Numbered from the stretch's first letter, positions 11,445-24,829 are shown. The stretch: DNA of 64,000 bases from Aselliscus stoliczkanus (GCA_033961575.1 CM066731.1:129697001-129761000); one strand, 5' to 3'. Translations and numbers: made by a program. The notes: generated by a model not told the origin, from the sequence alone.

Positions 11445-12212
11445 AGCCAAACTACCAAGCCTCGGTTTCCTTCACTCTAAAATCAGGATAAATGATGGCT
11501 TTTACAACATGTAACCATACAATAAACAGCATTAAAATTGTTTAAGGGTGAACTACGATGCTGTATATGAAATGCTGAACATAGTGCTTTACACAGAATA
11601 ATGATTTTGAAATATTGACCATTTTTTCCTCCTAGGGATTTTCTTTTCCTTTTCCCCATGCAGGCTTTTGGTTCCGTTGGCTCATTCCTCAGGAGACCGA
11701 TATGGCAGACTGGAAAGCTGAAGGCCTGCTGGCCTTCCTGGTTTGGCTTCCAAAAGTTTAGATTCTTATGGAAACAGAAAGTTTGGGGTGGAGACAAATA
11801 TATGGGGAAAATAGTAGGAAAAGACCAGGTCCTAAGAAGGAAGAGTGGATTGAATGCTGAGCTTTCTTCTGCTTAAATCAGGCATATAAATGACCTTTGT
11901 TTTCTAATTCTTTTGAATAAGAAATTTGTTGAAAATTATGGACATATAAATAAACAATTTGGTGAAGGAAAATGGCCCAACTATATTATGAAGAGGGAAG
12001 GTTTCTATCATCTCATTCAATCCTGGAGCATGTGTTCTGGAATCTTTAGATTAAGTAGAATGAAAGTGCACTGGAAAAGCAATACTGGGAATTTCACTGT
12101 CTGAAGTTTAGGTTTATAGTGAGTTAAATTTCATACCATTTGGTATTTTTTAAAAGTCATATATCTGTAGTCAGCAAATTAGTTGACACTATCTTAGAAT
12201 ACGACAAGTGTT
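11445..12212. other. Unassigned DNA
   Basis: No recognised repeat or exon. Short open stretches on both strands overlap one another and show no coding character. Confidence 0.4.
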
Positions 12213-12712
12213 CTCTTTTTTTAAAATTAAAATTTATTGGGGTGACAATGATAAGCAAAATTATATAGGTTTCAAGTGTACAGTTCTGTAATGCATCATC
12301 TATGTATCACATTGTGTGTTGACCACCCAGAGTCAGTTCTCCTTCCATCACCATATATTTGACCCCTTTTACCCTCATCTACCACCCCCCTCCTCTTTTT
12401 CCCTCTGGTAACCACTAAACTGTTGTCTGTGTCTATGAGTTTTTGTTTCTTTCTTTCTTTGTCTTATTCCTTTGTTGCTTTCAGTTTTATATCCCACATA
12501 TTAGTAAAGCCATATGGTTCTTGAGTTTTTCTATCTGACTTATTTCGCTTGCATGATTATCTTAAGATCCATCCATGTTGTCACAAATGGCACTATTTCA
12601 TCTTTTTTTATGGCAGAGTAGCATTCCATTGTATATCTATATCACATCTTCTTTATCCAGTCATCTATCAAAGGCCACTTTGGTTGTTTCCATGTCTTGG
12701 CCACTGTAAATA
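12213..12712 (-). mobile_element. 5'-truncated bat-type L1
   Basis: Read on the minus strand, this is the ORF2 C-terminus plus 3' UTR. The left (3') end carries 'aaatttattggggtgacaat' next to a T-run, the reverse complement of the L1 tail. The right end has 'gcattccattgtatatc' and 'ccatgtcttggccactg', which are ORF2 C-terminal blocks. It shares its layout with 40369-40715. Confidence 0.8.
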
Positions 12713-13084
12713 TACACTCAGAGCTCAGCTAGGAAGAATGCTGACTATTCCGATGGCTTAAAAGTTGGTATTCAAGATATTGAAGCGTTTAGGAGTAATA
12801 AAAGAACATGCCTCGTATTTGTGTGTTTGATCAGTAGGTAGGAATTATTACTAAGCACAGGTCACAGGAAGAGTCACCATGAGGAATATGAAGTTTAGGA
12901 AATTGTTCTCTCAAATTCTCTATTAATAGTTGAGAGATTTGTGAAAGCTGATTTTTTTTTTTCTATCTAGTTGAGATCGTCTGTGAAAGGCCTGATTTGG
13001 CATAATGTCTTTTGTCAGGTTTCCCTCCTGATTTCTGAAAATCCACAGGGAATAGGTCCTTGTTCCACAAACCTGTCCCAAGAA

Positions 13085-13320
13085 ACTTGATATCACAGTG
13101 GTTAAGGTGACTGGCCCCAAGGCAAAGGTGACTGCCAGAATTTGTACATTGACCCTGCCACGTACTAGCTGTTTGAACTTGGTCAAGGTACTTAGCATCT
13201 CTGTACCTCAGTTTTCCTATCTGTAAAGCAGGAATAATACTACTACATCTATCATATGGCTATTGTGGAAATGAAATGAGATAATCTGTGAAACACTTAG
13301 AACCTTTTAATTCAAATGTG
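13085..13320 (+). repeat. MIR SINE
   Basis: The core 'tagctgtttgaacttggtc' is followed by 'cctcagttttcctatctgta' and then 'gaaatgaaatgagataat', the standard order of a MIR in sense orientation. The copy is diverged. Confidence 0.85.
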
Positions 13321-15030
13321 TCTGGTTCAGTAAACATGACTGTCTTACTAGTAGCTGGCTGTTGCTCACTTTTCTCCATAAAATGATTATTTTAGGCCTT
13401 TCTGATCATTGTCATCTTATAAGCGTTCACCTCGTGATTGTTTCATCCAATTTTAGTTATGCCCCATGAGAACCATGGCTCCTGACCCTGATTTGCCCAA
13501 AGCACAGCTGTGGACTGAAGCATTCACAAGATGATGACACAATTAAGCAAAGGAAAACCTAATATGAAGCATTAGGCACCATTTCTCCTGCAATCTATTA
13601 GTCATGCCCATCCAAAAGGACTCTTTGGCAGGCCGTCTAGTGCTTTCCTCTGCCTTGCCCCCACGGTCCAGGGTGCGACTCTGTTTCCTCAGATAGATGT
13701 CCCTCACTCCTGCCCTTCCTGTCAGGGTCCAGGGTCCTCACCTTCTCTGTCTCCTGCTTTCCCAAGGAAAAGCAAAACCTAGCCAACGTTATTATAATTC
13801 CTGCAGAGATAACACATATCAACAAGAAAAACAGAACGGATGTTCTCATTGTCTCAAGTATCTCCATTCCCACTTTACTCTTTATATAACCTAAAGGCCC
13901 ATACGGATGCATTTTAACAAAGAGCTGTCTTTCCCCCAAAATAAATTTTCTGCCACCCTAGAACAGCAGGCACAAGTTTTAGTTGGATTTTATCTACACC
14001 AAACTCCATCCAAAAAAAAAAAAACCAAACAAAAAAACAAAACCAAACCTCTTTATAATCTCTATCACAATTCCTAAATTAATGTTTTCAGTACAGAGCA
14101 AAGCGGGGAAGATATTGAATCAAAATGATTGGGTAGTGAGTGTGGGCAGCTGCAGCTCACTTCTGTGGGTGACCCGTTAATAAACTATAGTATTACTCAA
14201 CAGAAGCGTAATAATGCAAGCCACATGTGTAATTTCAAATTTTCTGGTAAACAGTAAAAAACAAAATCAGGTAAAATGTTGTAATTTCAACATATAGTCC
14301 ATAAACATATTAATTAAATAGTTCACCTTTTTTTCATACTGCATCTTTGAAGTCCAGTGTGTATCTGATGCATAAACTGTGTATCTATTTGGACAAGCGA
14401 TATTTCAAGTAGCTACATTTGCTAGTTGCTGCTGTGTTGGACAGCATAGAGAACATAACCTCGGAATTTCCCCACCATTGTGGTCCTACATTGACTGAGA
14501 TTTGCTGCTGGGGGAGTTAACTTCATTTGACCCCCATTCATTCTGGCCACCCTTGCTCCTGAACCCAGAGAAAGTTCTCAGGCAAAGAGATGGCATTGCT
14601 TATGCTAAAAAGCCATGAAGGAACTGTCCACCAAGCAGCAGGTAACCTCTTCAGGGGCCAAGGACTTTGGTCAAGGTATCAGCAGCATTCGCAGCAACCA
14701 CTCGTAATAGTAGCTGACACTGTACAGTTAGAGGCTAGCTAAAAATGGCCAAGCTAGTTACAAAATTAGGACTTTATCGGGAAAATTACTAAGTAAATGT
14801 TCTTTTTTCTCCTCGACAAAAGAGGTTCTCTGCTCATGAATGTGAAATAATAAGTTAATGAGATTTCCCCCCATTCAAACCTGCAGACGGATGGAGACTA
14901 TCCGTGCCTCAGGAAAGGTGAGTGGTAGCCCTGGATATGGAAGCCTCTTACCCTGAAATTTTGCGGGCCTTGTGTTCTGAAGGCAAGCACCTCTGGAGGG
15001 GAGTACAGTTCATGCATCACTTGCATACAT
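13321..15030. other. Mostly unassigned DNA
   Basis: Apart from the speculative exon at 13742-13849, no feature is recognised. A-rich runs lie near 14010-14045. Confidence 0.4.
13742..13849 (-). CDS. Possible exon encoding a small membrane peptide (speculative)
   Basis: On the minus strand an ATG at 13849-13847 opens 36 codons that end exactly at a donor read as AAG|GTGAGG (GT at 13741-13740). The peptide has one strongly hydrophobic segment (residues about 4-22, containing LFFLLICVISAGIII) followed by a polar, charged tail (GKQETEK). A TATATAAA lies at 13888-13881, though the implied leader would be very short, and an in-frame upstream ATG lies 18 bases before. Without splicing, the frame runs on to about residue 70 and stops. 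I recognise no family. It may be chance: hydrophobic frames are common in AT-rich DNA. Confidence 0.15.
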
Positions 15031-15034
15031 TCTG

Positions 15035-15240
15035 AGAAATGCATCATTAGGTGATTTTGTCGTGGTGGGACCATCATAGTGCATTTACACAAACTTGGAT
15101 GATATAGCCCGTCACACTCCTAGGCTGTATGGTACAGCTTACTGCTCCCAAGCTATACACCTGTACAGCATGTCACTGCACTGAATACTTTAGGCAGTTG
15201 GAACATACTGGAATGTGTGTATCTAAATATTTTGAACAAC
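15035..15240 (+). repeat. Old interspersed repeat, family not named
   Basis: The run 'cctaggctgtatggtacagc' followed by 'cctgtacagcatgt' and 'actgaatactttaggcag' is one I know from many copies in mammalian genomes. I cannot name the family with confidence; a DNA transposon is one possibility. It is diverged and carries no coding sequence. Confidence 0.5.
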
Positions 15241-15244
15241 AGGA

Positions 15245-16735
15245 AGTTAAATCAAGCACAAGAGAAAATGATGCAATCCAGATGCAGTAAACGCAATGTA
15301 TGGGTCTTAGGCCCCATTCAGTGGTAGTGCCTCAGCATGTTGGGAGAAGTAAGATGACAAGACTGCAAGAAGAATGACTGCCTGCACACCTCAGGTGGCA
15401 GAATCTCCAGTGAGCAGACTTCATCCTTTAAGCCTGGCATAGAAGTGGTAGTCATCATAAGTCAAATATGAGTGGGCGTCTCTGCAGTGATCAGTGTGGA
15501 CCAAAGTGTACATGGGACCTTCCTGGAGATATTGCTCTGGGTGAGACGACATTTTCAGGGCCTGGGCCCTGGTAAATTTTGCACTTTTTTTTTCGTGGAT
15601 TGGTTAGTTTAAGGTGTGAACATTATCTAAAAAGCTTTGTGAGAGGTTTTCTGGAAGGATGGGCAGGATTTTCAAAATCCTTTTTTTTAAAGACACCTTC
15701 AAAATGTTATCTGATTCCTTCCTCTGCTAATAGGAAGTATATAATCCTTATTTTTGCAGAAGGGAAAATATAAACACAAGCAAACAATCAAATTCCTTTC
15801 TCTACCACGTGGTCCATTTTCAGACTGTTTTAGAAACTGACTTACCTAAATCAAGCCCTATCTTCCCTGACTCCATTTCTTTCAAGCTTAACCCTGAATG
15901 GGCTCAGGGAAGGTGTATGAAAAGGTCAGAATCTATCTTCCTCATCACACCTCATTAGAAAATTTCTATCACTAGTTGTGTGCCCTTACATTATAGGTAC
16001 AGGAGTTTCATTAGAGTTGATTTGTGAAGGAAAGTGAGAAATAAAAAAAAAAAGTATAAGTTGAGAGATAAAATTACATCAGGCATATATAAACATTAGA
16101 TGGTTTCTCTCAGCTATCATTAACATGTCTCTTGGCTTTATTCAAGTTGCTTTTTCTTTATCCTGCAGCTGAAGGTAACTTTGTCTTTCATTTGTTCCTT
16201 CCTTTAGCTCTTTTCTGCATCATTTTCTCATTTATTATTATAATTCAATAGGTATCAGGTGCCTGCAATCATCTACTGAGTTTCTCTTAGGTCTTTAGTT
16301 CTTCACAGCATCCCTGTGACATGAGGCAGTCTGTAGGTACAATGCTATACCAGAGAGGAAGGAAGGTCCAGAATTATTCTACTATCAGCAAACTCAAGGG
16401 CCCATCACATGTTCTCCAGTGATCACCCTGCTCTCAAGTCTGTTCTGCTCAATTTGCACAGAGAGCTATATTGGAGCTATTTTATTAGATATAAAAGATT
16501 AGAGAGCAGGAGGGAGTGGGGAAGGTATCATTGTATTTTACTGGTACAGACTGATCTACCTCTGGTTTTTAGAACAAACAGGAAATAAGTCTTAGTTACT
16601 AGGGATCAAGAAACATTTCTTGAATGGTTCAATGGTGCCATTACTGATACTGCCATTTTACATTTAGATTCCAGAATATTAAGGTAGAGAAGTTTTTTGA
16701 GTGCCTACTGTTGCTAGGCATACCTCTTTTTCTCC
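15245..16735. other. Unassigned AT-rich DNA
   Basis: No exon or repeat family recognised. Confidence 0.4.
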
Positions 16736-16739
16736 CCCT

Positions 16740-16870
16740 TACAATGTTGTGATGTATCTATAATTTATTATCCTCTTTTGTACAATAAGAGAACTGAACT
16801 TGGGCAACTTATTCAAGATCACACAACCAGTGAGTGAAAGACAAGCGATCCAAACCCAGAATATTTTCTA
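16740..16870 (-). repeat. MIR-like SINE fragment
   Basis: It contains 'aataagagaactgaacttgg', 'caagatcacacaaccag' and 'gatccaaacccaga'. This is the order seen in a MIR read in reverse. Confidence 0.6.
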
Positions 16871-17654
16871 TTTCCAAGTGTCTGTCTTGATAATCGCCCA
16901 AATTAAAAATATTAACTAGCTACAATTTTATCTCAAGGAGGAACAATTTTACATACTATGCCGGTTTCACTTTAGGCATTCATAGATTGGCACTTTAACT
17001 CTTCTTTCTTGCCACAGACATTTTCTCTTAATAAAGATATTTGCATGAAAATGAGCTAATTTCTTAGTGGTTTATCTGTTCACATTTTCCTTATTCCTTA
17101 CTTGAAAAGTACAAGCCTCTGTGTGTGAAAGATGACACATGAATTAATGATTAAATCCCGGAGGAGAAAGATGAAGCTAAGAGTCCCTGCAAATCAAAAT
17201 GTGTTGAGTCAAGAGGAATGAAATTAAATTTAGTAAGGCTTTTTTACTGACAAACACAGTGTCTGGGCATGATCCTGTGGGAATAGGCATGGTAAAAGCA
17301 GGGACATTTTAAAACTTAGCCTCCAATACTTATTTTGGGAAATCCTGCCTTACATCATATCAAAAGCACTTAAATATATCCACATGTCACATTAAATGTA
17401 ATTTCTGTGACCAGAATGTAAATGCTTTTTATAGTTTTGTTTTTGAAATTATTTTCACTCTGATTTTTAAAGAATCATTGTGTTTACTAGAGAATTATTT
17501 TGAACGGAGAGAATCTAACCTAAAAATTGCTATGCCTGATAATTAAATTGTCAATATTAAATTTAATGGTCTTTAAAATAAACATAATGTTTCTTTTGTA
17601 GACATTTAATTATTTTCTTTTGTGTTTTGGGCCAATAACTGTTATTCAAGCTAG

Positions 17655-20600
17655 AGCAGTGCTTTTTTAAAAGCAGCTTTATTGAGATATTCCCATACCA
17701 TACAATCTACCCATTAAAATGTACAATTCAGTGGGTTTTAGTATATTCACAAATATATGCTGCCATCGCAACAATCGAGTTTAGAACATTTTTTGTTTTT
17801 ACCACCTAAAAAGAAACACCATGAACTTTAGCTGTTATTCTCTCTTTTCATTTCCCTTCACTTCCTCTCTAGCCCTAGCCAACCAGTAATCTACTTTTTA
17901 TCTCTCTAGAGTTTTGAATTCTGGGTACTCATATAAATGAAATAATGTAATATGCAGTCTTTTGTGACTGTCTTCTTTCACTTAGCATGTGTCCCAGGTT
18001 CATTCACATTGTAGAATGTATCAGTAGTTCATTATTTATTATGGTTGAATAAAGTAACAAGTATATGGATATATCACATTGCGCTTATCTGTTCATCAGT
18101 TGATGTACACGTGGGTCATTTCCACATTTTGCTTGTTGTGAACTGTGTTGCTTAAACCTTGGTGTACAACTATTTAATTACCTATTTTCAATTCTTTTGC
18201 GTATGTACAAGAAACAAAATTGCTGGATCATATGTTTAAATGTTTGAGGAACTGCCATAATGGACACTGTTTTACATTCTGACCAGCAGTGTATGAAAGT
18301 TCTGATTTCTCTACATCCCTACCACTCGTTATTATCTGGCTTTGGCTTCTAACCTTCTAAAAGGTACAGAGTGGTGTCTCATTGTGATTTTAATAACAGT
18401 TCTCTGATGATTAATGGTGTTGAGCATTTTTAAATGAATTTATTGGCCATTTGTATAAGATATCTTCTTTGGAGAAATGTGTATTCAAAATAGTTGCCCA
18501 TTTAAAAAATTGGGTTATTTCTCTTATTATTGAATTGTAAAAGTTCTTTTTTATTTTTTCACTTTCTCAGTGGTATCCTTTGAAGCACAAACATTTCTGA
18601 TTTTGATGAAGTTAAATTTATCTATTTTTCTGTTTGTTGCTTGTGCTTTTGATGTCATATCCAAGAATCTGTTGCCAAATCCAAGGTCATGGGACTTGCC
18701 CTTTGGTTTCTTCTAAGAGTTTTGTAGTTTTAGCTCTTACAATTGTGTCTTTGATTCATTTTTGAGTTAATTTTTTGTGTATGGTTTGGGGAAAGTTTCC
18801 AGCTTCAATTTTTTGCATGTGGTTATTCAGTAATTCCAGCACCATCTGTTGAAAGACTTCCCATTAAATGGACTTGGCACCTTTTTTGAAAATCAGTTGG
18901 CCATAGAAACATGGTTTTGTTTGTTGACTCTTAGCTCCATTCCAATTCATCTATATGTCTATCCTCTTGCCAGTACCACACAGTCTTGATTATCATTGCC
19001 TTGTATTAAGTTTTGAAATCAGGGAGTCCTCCTACTTCATTCTTCTTTATAGAGATTGTTTTGTCTCTTCCACATCCCATGTAATTCCATATGAATTTTA
19101 GAATCAGTTCATCAATTTTCTAGAAGTCAGTTGAATCTCATTAGCACTATGTGGAATCTGTAGATAGATTTGGGTAGTATTGGCAATTTAGGAATAGTTA
19201 AGTCTTCCAATTCATGATCAAGGATTTTTTTTTCCCATTTATTAGAGCATCTTTAATTTCTTTCAACAATGTTTTGCAGATTTCAAAGTATAAGTTTTGC
19301 ACTTCTTGTGTTAAATTTATTTCTAAGTATTTTATTCGTTTTGATGCTTTTGAAAGTGAATTGTTTTCTTATTTTTATTTTTAGGTTGTTCATTTGTTAG
19401 TACATAGAAATACAATTGATTTTTGTATATTGACCTTGTACCTACAAGTCTGTTGCATTTATTTTTTTAAGTTCTAATAATTTTTTTAGTGGATTCCTCA
19501 GGGTATTGTGTATACAATATCATGCCATCTGTGAATAGAGAGAGTTTTACTTCTTTCCAATCTGGATGTGTTTTATTTGTTTGTTTGTTTGTTTAGCATA
19601 ATTGTCCTGGCTTGAATGTCCAATACAATGTTGAATAAAAGTGGTGTAAGAGATCATTTTTCTATTTTCCCTGATCTTAGGGGGAAGGCATCTGGTGTTT
19701 GTCATTACGTATGACACTAGCTTCATTTTCTTCATAGTTGTCCTTTATTAGATTGAAGAGATTCCCTTGTATTCCTTGTTTGCCATGTGTCTTTACCATG
19801 AAAAGGTGTTGGACTCTGTCATTTTTGTTTTGTTTTGGTTTGGTTTAATGAAAAAGTATGTAACTTTTGTTTTTCATTTTATTGCCATGATGTGGTATTA
19901 CATCAATTGATTTTCAGATGTTAAACCAACCTGGCTTTCCTGGGATAAATCCACGTGGTCATTCATAGTATATAATTCTTTTATATGTTACTGGATTCAA
20001 TCTACTAGTATTTTGTTGAGAATGTCTGCATCCATATTGGTCTGGAGAGGTGTTTTATTTTTATTCTTTTCTTGTAATGTCTTTGTTTAGTTTTGGTAGC
20101 AGAGTGATACAGGGTAATGAGTTGGGAAGTGTTCCCTCCTCTTCCAATTTTTGGAAGAGCTTGTGAAGATTGATATAAGTTCCTTAAGTGTTTAGTATAA
20201 TTCATCAGCGAAGCCATCTGGGTCTTGGATTTCCTTTGTGGGTATTTTTTTTGGTTAACAATTTACTCTCTTCACTCATTATAGATCTATTCAGATTGTC
20301 TGTTTTTTCTTGTATCCATTCAATAGTTTGTATCTTTCCATTCATTCTAACTTATTTAATTTATTGACATATAATTATTTATAGTATTACTTTATTATGC
20401 TTTTTATTTCTCTAAGGTTAGTAGTAATATCCTGTCTTTCATTTCTGACTCTAGTGATTTATTTCTTGGTTGATTTATCATCCCATAAGTATTGGTATGT
20501 TGTGCCTTCATTTTTATTCATTTTAAAATATCTCCAGTTTTCCCTTTTGATTTCTACATTGACCCATTGGTTATTTAGTAATGTGTTGTTTAATTTTCAC

Positions 20601-20990
20601 ATATTTATAGTTTTCACAGCTTTTTTTTCCTTTGACTGATTTCTACTTTCATTCCATTTTGATTGGGAAACATATTTTGTACTATTTCAACACTTTTACA
20701 GTTTTTTGAGATTTGTTCTATGTACTAGCATGTGCTCTATCCTGGAGAACCTTCCATTATGCACTTGAGAAGAATGTACGTTCTATTGTTGTTGGGCAGA
20801 GTTGATTATATAGATTTCTGTTAAGTCTAGTTAATTTATGTTGTTTTTCCAGTGTTCTATTTCCTTGGTAATCTTCTACATAGTTGTTTGATCCATTATT
20901 GAAAGTTGAGTGCTGAAGTCTCCAACTTACATTATAGAATTGTCTCTTTTTCGTTTGTTGTCTTTCAGTTCATAAATCTTTTATAACCTC
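17655..20990 (-). mobile_element. Old L1 (L1M-type), about 3.3 kb, antisense
   Basis: The left end has 'ttattgagatattcccata', the reverse complement of an old L1 3' UTR. Going right there are successive reverse-complemented ORF2 blocks: 'ttgctggatcatatg' (C-terminus), 'tttctaagtattttattc', 'gtcctggcttgaatgtcc' and 'tattttgttgagaatgtctg' (reverse transcriptase region), and 'gttctattgttgttgggcag' near 20785. It is heavily diverged, with indels and no open frame. The copy is 5'-truncated within ORF2. Confidence 0.85.
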
Positions 20991-20999
20991 ACTTTTCAA

Positions 21000-23030
21000 A
21001 GGCCCTCAGATGCCACAAGTTAAGATCACTGCGCCTGTGGTGTCCAAAGGGAAAATGGTACAAGACAGAAGGTCTCCACTGGCAAGGTCTGAATATCTAG
21101 ACAGATATGAACTTATTTTGTGAAGATTATTTGCTACTGAAAACTCTGGATTTCTAGAGACCCCATTTTCAATGGTCAGATAGGGGCCCAGAATTCTGGT
21201 TTCAAGAAGAAAGAGAGAAAGGATTTACTTATTAAAAGCTAAAAACCAGAAGAAATTCGATTTATGAACTGGGGGATATAAAGAAATTGATTTCTTCCTT
21301 AAGTATTTGTGTGGAAGCAAAAGCATGATCGAAACAATCACAGAACAATGTAATCTATTATTAGTAAAAAAAAAAAAAAGTACTGGGTAATTCTCTCAAA
21401 AACCTTATTTGCCTCCATCGAACCCACATACCTTCTAGCTACTATTGCTATGCTTAGATTCTTAAGAGATACAATAACAAAAGCATTCCTGGTCGAATGC
21501 ACTCTTTATCCCTAAACAGGGCTTCTATCTTGAATATTTTTCCAATTTTCTTCCCAAATGAGTTAGTGGTAGACACCTCTTTTATGACCATTAAAATTAC
21601 CCTAAGACCCAGGCCTGGGCATCCGGATTGGTTCTCTCTTTCTCTGAGGTAGTACTCTGGTCCCCTTTGCTAACTATAGTCAGAAGTGTCCTGAAACAAA
21701 AGGTTTATCAATAGAGAATATAAAATGCAGGATGTGATGTCATATTACTGGGATTCTTCATTCTATCCATAACATGTTCCATCTACTTTTACTGGGGAAA
21801 AGAGTGAGTTCAAGGCATCATTTCATGGTGGCCTTACTGCTTACTGTGTGCCCTTCACATGGCATTGTGCCTAGATACATGTCGGAACCCAATTTGAAGT
21901 GGGGTTGCTGCTGAAGATTCTTTTGTCACTAATTCTGGCAAAGAATCTTGTGGAAAAATACTGTGGATCTTATGACCTTGTTTGTAATATATTAAAGTTT
22001 ATTAATATAACTAGAACCAATGAGTAATACTGCTTAACAGACTTTAACTTCTTAGTAATAAACAATTTTCAAGCTAATTAAAAAAATCTAGTAAGAGTAG
22101 AATATATGACAATTAACATTGCTTAGAAGTAGTGTGAAGTAGGGATATAGGTAATGAGGCCATGTTAGGGGTGGGCCAGTCAAAGGAGGGCACTGCATGG
22201 AAGTATCCCGCCCACCAGGAGGCGGTAAGAGGGATTTGAGTGTGAGGGGTCAAAGAGACAGAGCGTAGAGTACATGATGTTTGGAGAGGGACAGAAAAGA
22301 CTTTTGCTTTTTCATTAAATTTCCTACAGCTAACTCTGCCCTGTTGACCTCAAACTGGCTATCACCAATTTCTGTATCTTAAGACATATAAAGTCAAAAT
22401 GGTATTAGCTAACTAATTTTTAAATGACCCCATTTATAATTTTGGGACGCTTCCTCTGATTGCATCAGCCCATGACAGCAAGTAATGATGGACATTTATC
22501 ACTTTTAACGACCCAGATGTGCACTCCCTGTACTCCGCATACCGTGCCCCAGGGCTACCCGGAATAAGTCCTTCGGGATGCAGAGATTCTGGTTCCCTCA
22601 CTTTGAGTTGCCTGTAGGACTTCCTGGCTTGAGAAATAAGCATCTAGAAACTTAGCAACCTTTAAAGACATGATTAATGCCCTCAAAAGGAGCAACAATT
22701 CTAGAGGGAGTGTCCTTTGGGGGACTCTAATTGTGCGCAGAGTCATCAGAGAGGTGATACTGATCATGAGGGTAAAAATAATACCCAAAGCTTTGTTCTG
22801 AAAGCCCACGACTCTACTAGAATAGGTTACCCTACACCCAGAAGCCTCAAATAATGAAAGACCAGGCCTCTGGGAATTGCCTTCAGAGTCCTAACCTACA
22901 TTGAGACTGAGGCGTTAAAGAATATCACAGGAAGTATATGCATATATGGAAATGTATTATAGGCGTAGTGTGTGTGCAAGCACATGCGTGTCGGAAGGAA
23001 GAAGCAAGGAGGAGGCCAATTCCAGATCTT
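21000..23030. other. Unassigned DNA
   Basis: No repeat family or exon is recognised. Overlapping minus-strand frames near 22434-22809 have no recognisable domain. Confidence 0.4.
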
Positions 23031-23047
23031 GTGTAACTTCAAATCTT

Positions 23048-23254
23048 TTTTTTTTTTGTTTGTTTGTTTGTTGTTTTTATTTTAGGTACAGACCTTTATT
23101 TAGTTATATAGCTCATGAGGGGTGAGGAGTGAGGGGTGAGGGGTGAAGGGTGAGGGGTAGACCTAACCCCAGGGAAGCCAGATGTCCAGGCCTCTCTCTC
23201 TCTCTCTCTTTTTTTTAATTAAAGTTTATTGGGGTGATCATTGTTAGTGAAGTG
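23048..23254 (-). mobile_element. Chimeric L1 insertion with 3' transduction
   Basis: Read on the minus strand it starts with a short L1 3' end (reverse complement of 'aattaaagtttattggggtg', 23217-23254) and its poly(A). About 145 bp of non-L1 sequence follows, with a GA run and a C-rich minisatellite. It closes with an AATAAA signal (complement at 23095-23100) and a second A-rich tail. Exact target-site duplications ACTTCAAATCTT lie at 23036-23047 and 23255-23266. This is the expected structure when L1 transcription reads through its own weak signal to a downstream one and the combined RNA is inserted. Confidence 0.75.
23119..23157 (+). repeat. GGGGTGA minisatellite, potential G-quadruplex
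   Basis: Five G-runs (23119-23122, 23133-23136, 23140-23143, 23148-23150, 23154-23157) are separated by short TGA-type spacers, part of the transduced segment of the chimeric insertion. Confidence 0.7.
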
Positions 23255-23269
23255 ACTTCAAATCTTGAA

Positions 23270-23920
23270 GCTTCTTATAGAGCAAGTTAGAGCCAAATCC
23301 TCAATCTCAAAATTTCAACTGCCCTTAGAGTCTCTTGAGACTGTGCTTAGAACATCTGGAATAAGACACAGGCAGTTCTCAACCACTGCACCTGCTCATG
23401 CTTCATTCCTGTTTTCCCATATCCAAGATCTGAGTGATTATTGTCATGCTAGATTAAGGTCTAAGGTAAATTCAGTCCTGAGATTCCTTCCATCTTGCAC
23501 TCCAAGGCTTCTTTCATCCTCATTGTTCTTCTTAGGTCTCTTTTGATTTTATCCTTCTGAGGGCAGTAAGGCAAGAACTAAGCCCTCTGGCTTGATTTAT
23601 AACCTCTTTGTTTCTTTCTGTAAAGGTCAAATGGAGGGAAAGAACTTCGATCTACTTTAAAAATCATACGGTCTCCCCTGTCTCAACTGTGTTTCCTCCT
23701 AAACCTCTCCCACAATGATGATGATATTGAATCCTGGAGGATCTCTTTTCTGATCTCGCACTGATCCAGTGAAGATCTTGCCCTTCTTGGACTTGGCTGA
23801 CTGACATCAAGAGAGGTCTATACAAGGTCATAGCTCTGTTGCCATAGACCCTGAGAGGAGAAAGCTGTTTCGAAAATTAACAAAACAACAATTTTGGGGT
23901 GATATATTTCTCCCATTTTA
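23270..23920. other. Unassigned DNA
   Basis: A 93-codon plus-strand open stretch (23265-23546) starts at the edge of the inserted element and has no recognisable domain. Nothing else is seen. Confidence 0.4.
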
Positions 23921-23924
23921 TGAT

Positions 23925-24035
23925 TTCAGCAAACCATAGTATCCTTATGCTTTACAGATAAGAACATTGAGTCTCAGCCAGGTTAAGAGACTTGACCGAG
24001 GTCTCAGAATGCTACAAGTCAGACTTCTTGACTGG
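23925..24035 (-). repeat. MIR-like SINE fragment
   Basis: The blocks 'tttacagataagaacattga' and 'ccaggttaagagacttg' match a MIR in reverse orientation. Confidence 0.6.
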
Positions 24036-24825
24036 ACTAGTTTCCTTTCCATTGCACCATGACTACTCCTTAACAGTTTATTATTTTGTTTTGGTTTATT
24101 ACTATTTTGGCCAAGGGAATTTCCCCACCATAATGTATGAAGTTAGTCTGATTCAGATTAGAAGAATGAAGTCTTGGGACCATTTCCCAATGGAAAAAGA
24201 AAAGGGAATGAGGAAGAAAAAAAATGTAGGTTAAGTATTACATATCAAAGACTATTTACAATAGCCAATAGCTACTGCATGGTTGTTTAATATAGATTCA
24301 ATTTAATGATCTGTAGAGAGTATCTGAAAGAAAAGTGTTGTTTGTAGTTGGGATAGATAAAAGCAGGCACACAGATATGAGTGTCTGTGTATTTAGTCTC
24401 TTTTGATCTTGTTTTGTCAAACACAACACTTAAATGACCAATTCCTGGTAAATGTCTTGCAAGGAGCAGAGTGTAACAAATGATGATGATGGTGATGATG
24501 AAAAAAAAATGTTTTCTACTAAGATGAGTCTGGGAACACTGCATAAGCATATTTTACCTCTCTCCTTTCCCACAACCCACTTCCCTCCTTCACCCTGAAT
24601 TGCTATCCAGAGGGGCAGAACCAATGTGTATTCTCACAAATTGTATATATGTGTACTGCTTTCTTTACTCTCTTGCCAATAGTGGGTACTATCAATCCCT
24701 TAATAAAATTTTTCCAGTCTACTATGATAAAATAAAATTTTATTTTAATTTGTGGTTTCCTGATTACTAATGAGGTCGAGTGTGGTTTTTGTTTGTTTGC
24801 TTTTGTTTTTGTTTTGATAATAATA
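24036..24825. other. Unassigned DNA
   Basis: A short GAT-rich run lies near 24481-24500. No gene or repeat family recognised. Confidence 0.4.
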
Positions 24826-24829
24826 ATAA

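Noticed and set aside
23101..23158. Possible CRISPR-like or telomere-like repeat
   Set aside because: The GGGGTGA units have no spacers and no telomeric consensus. They are a minisatellite in a transduced segment of a mammalian retroposon.
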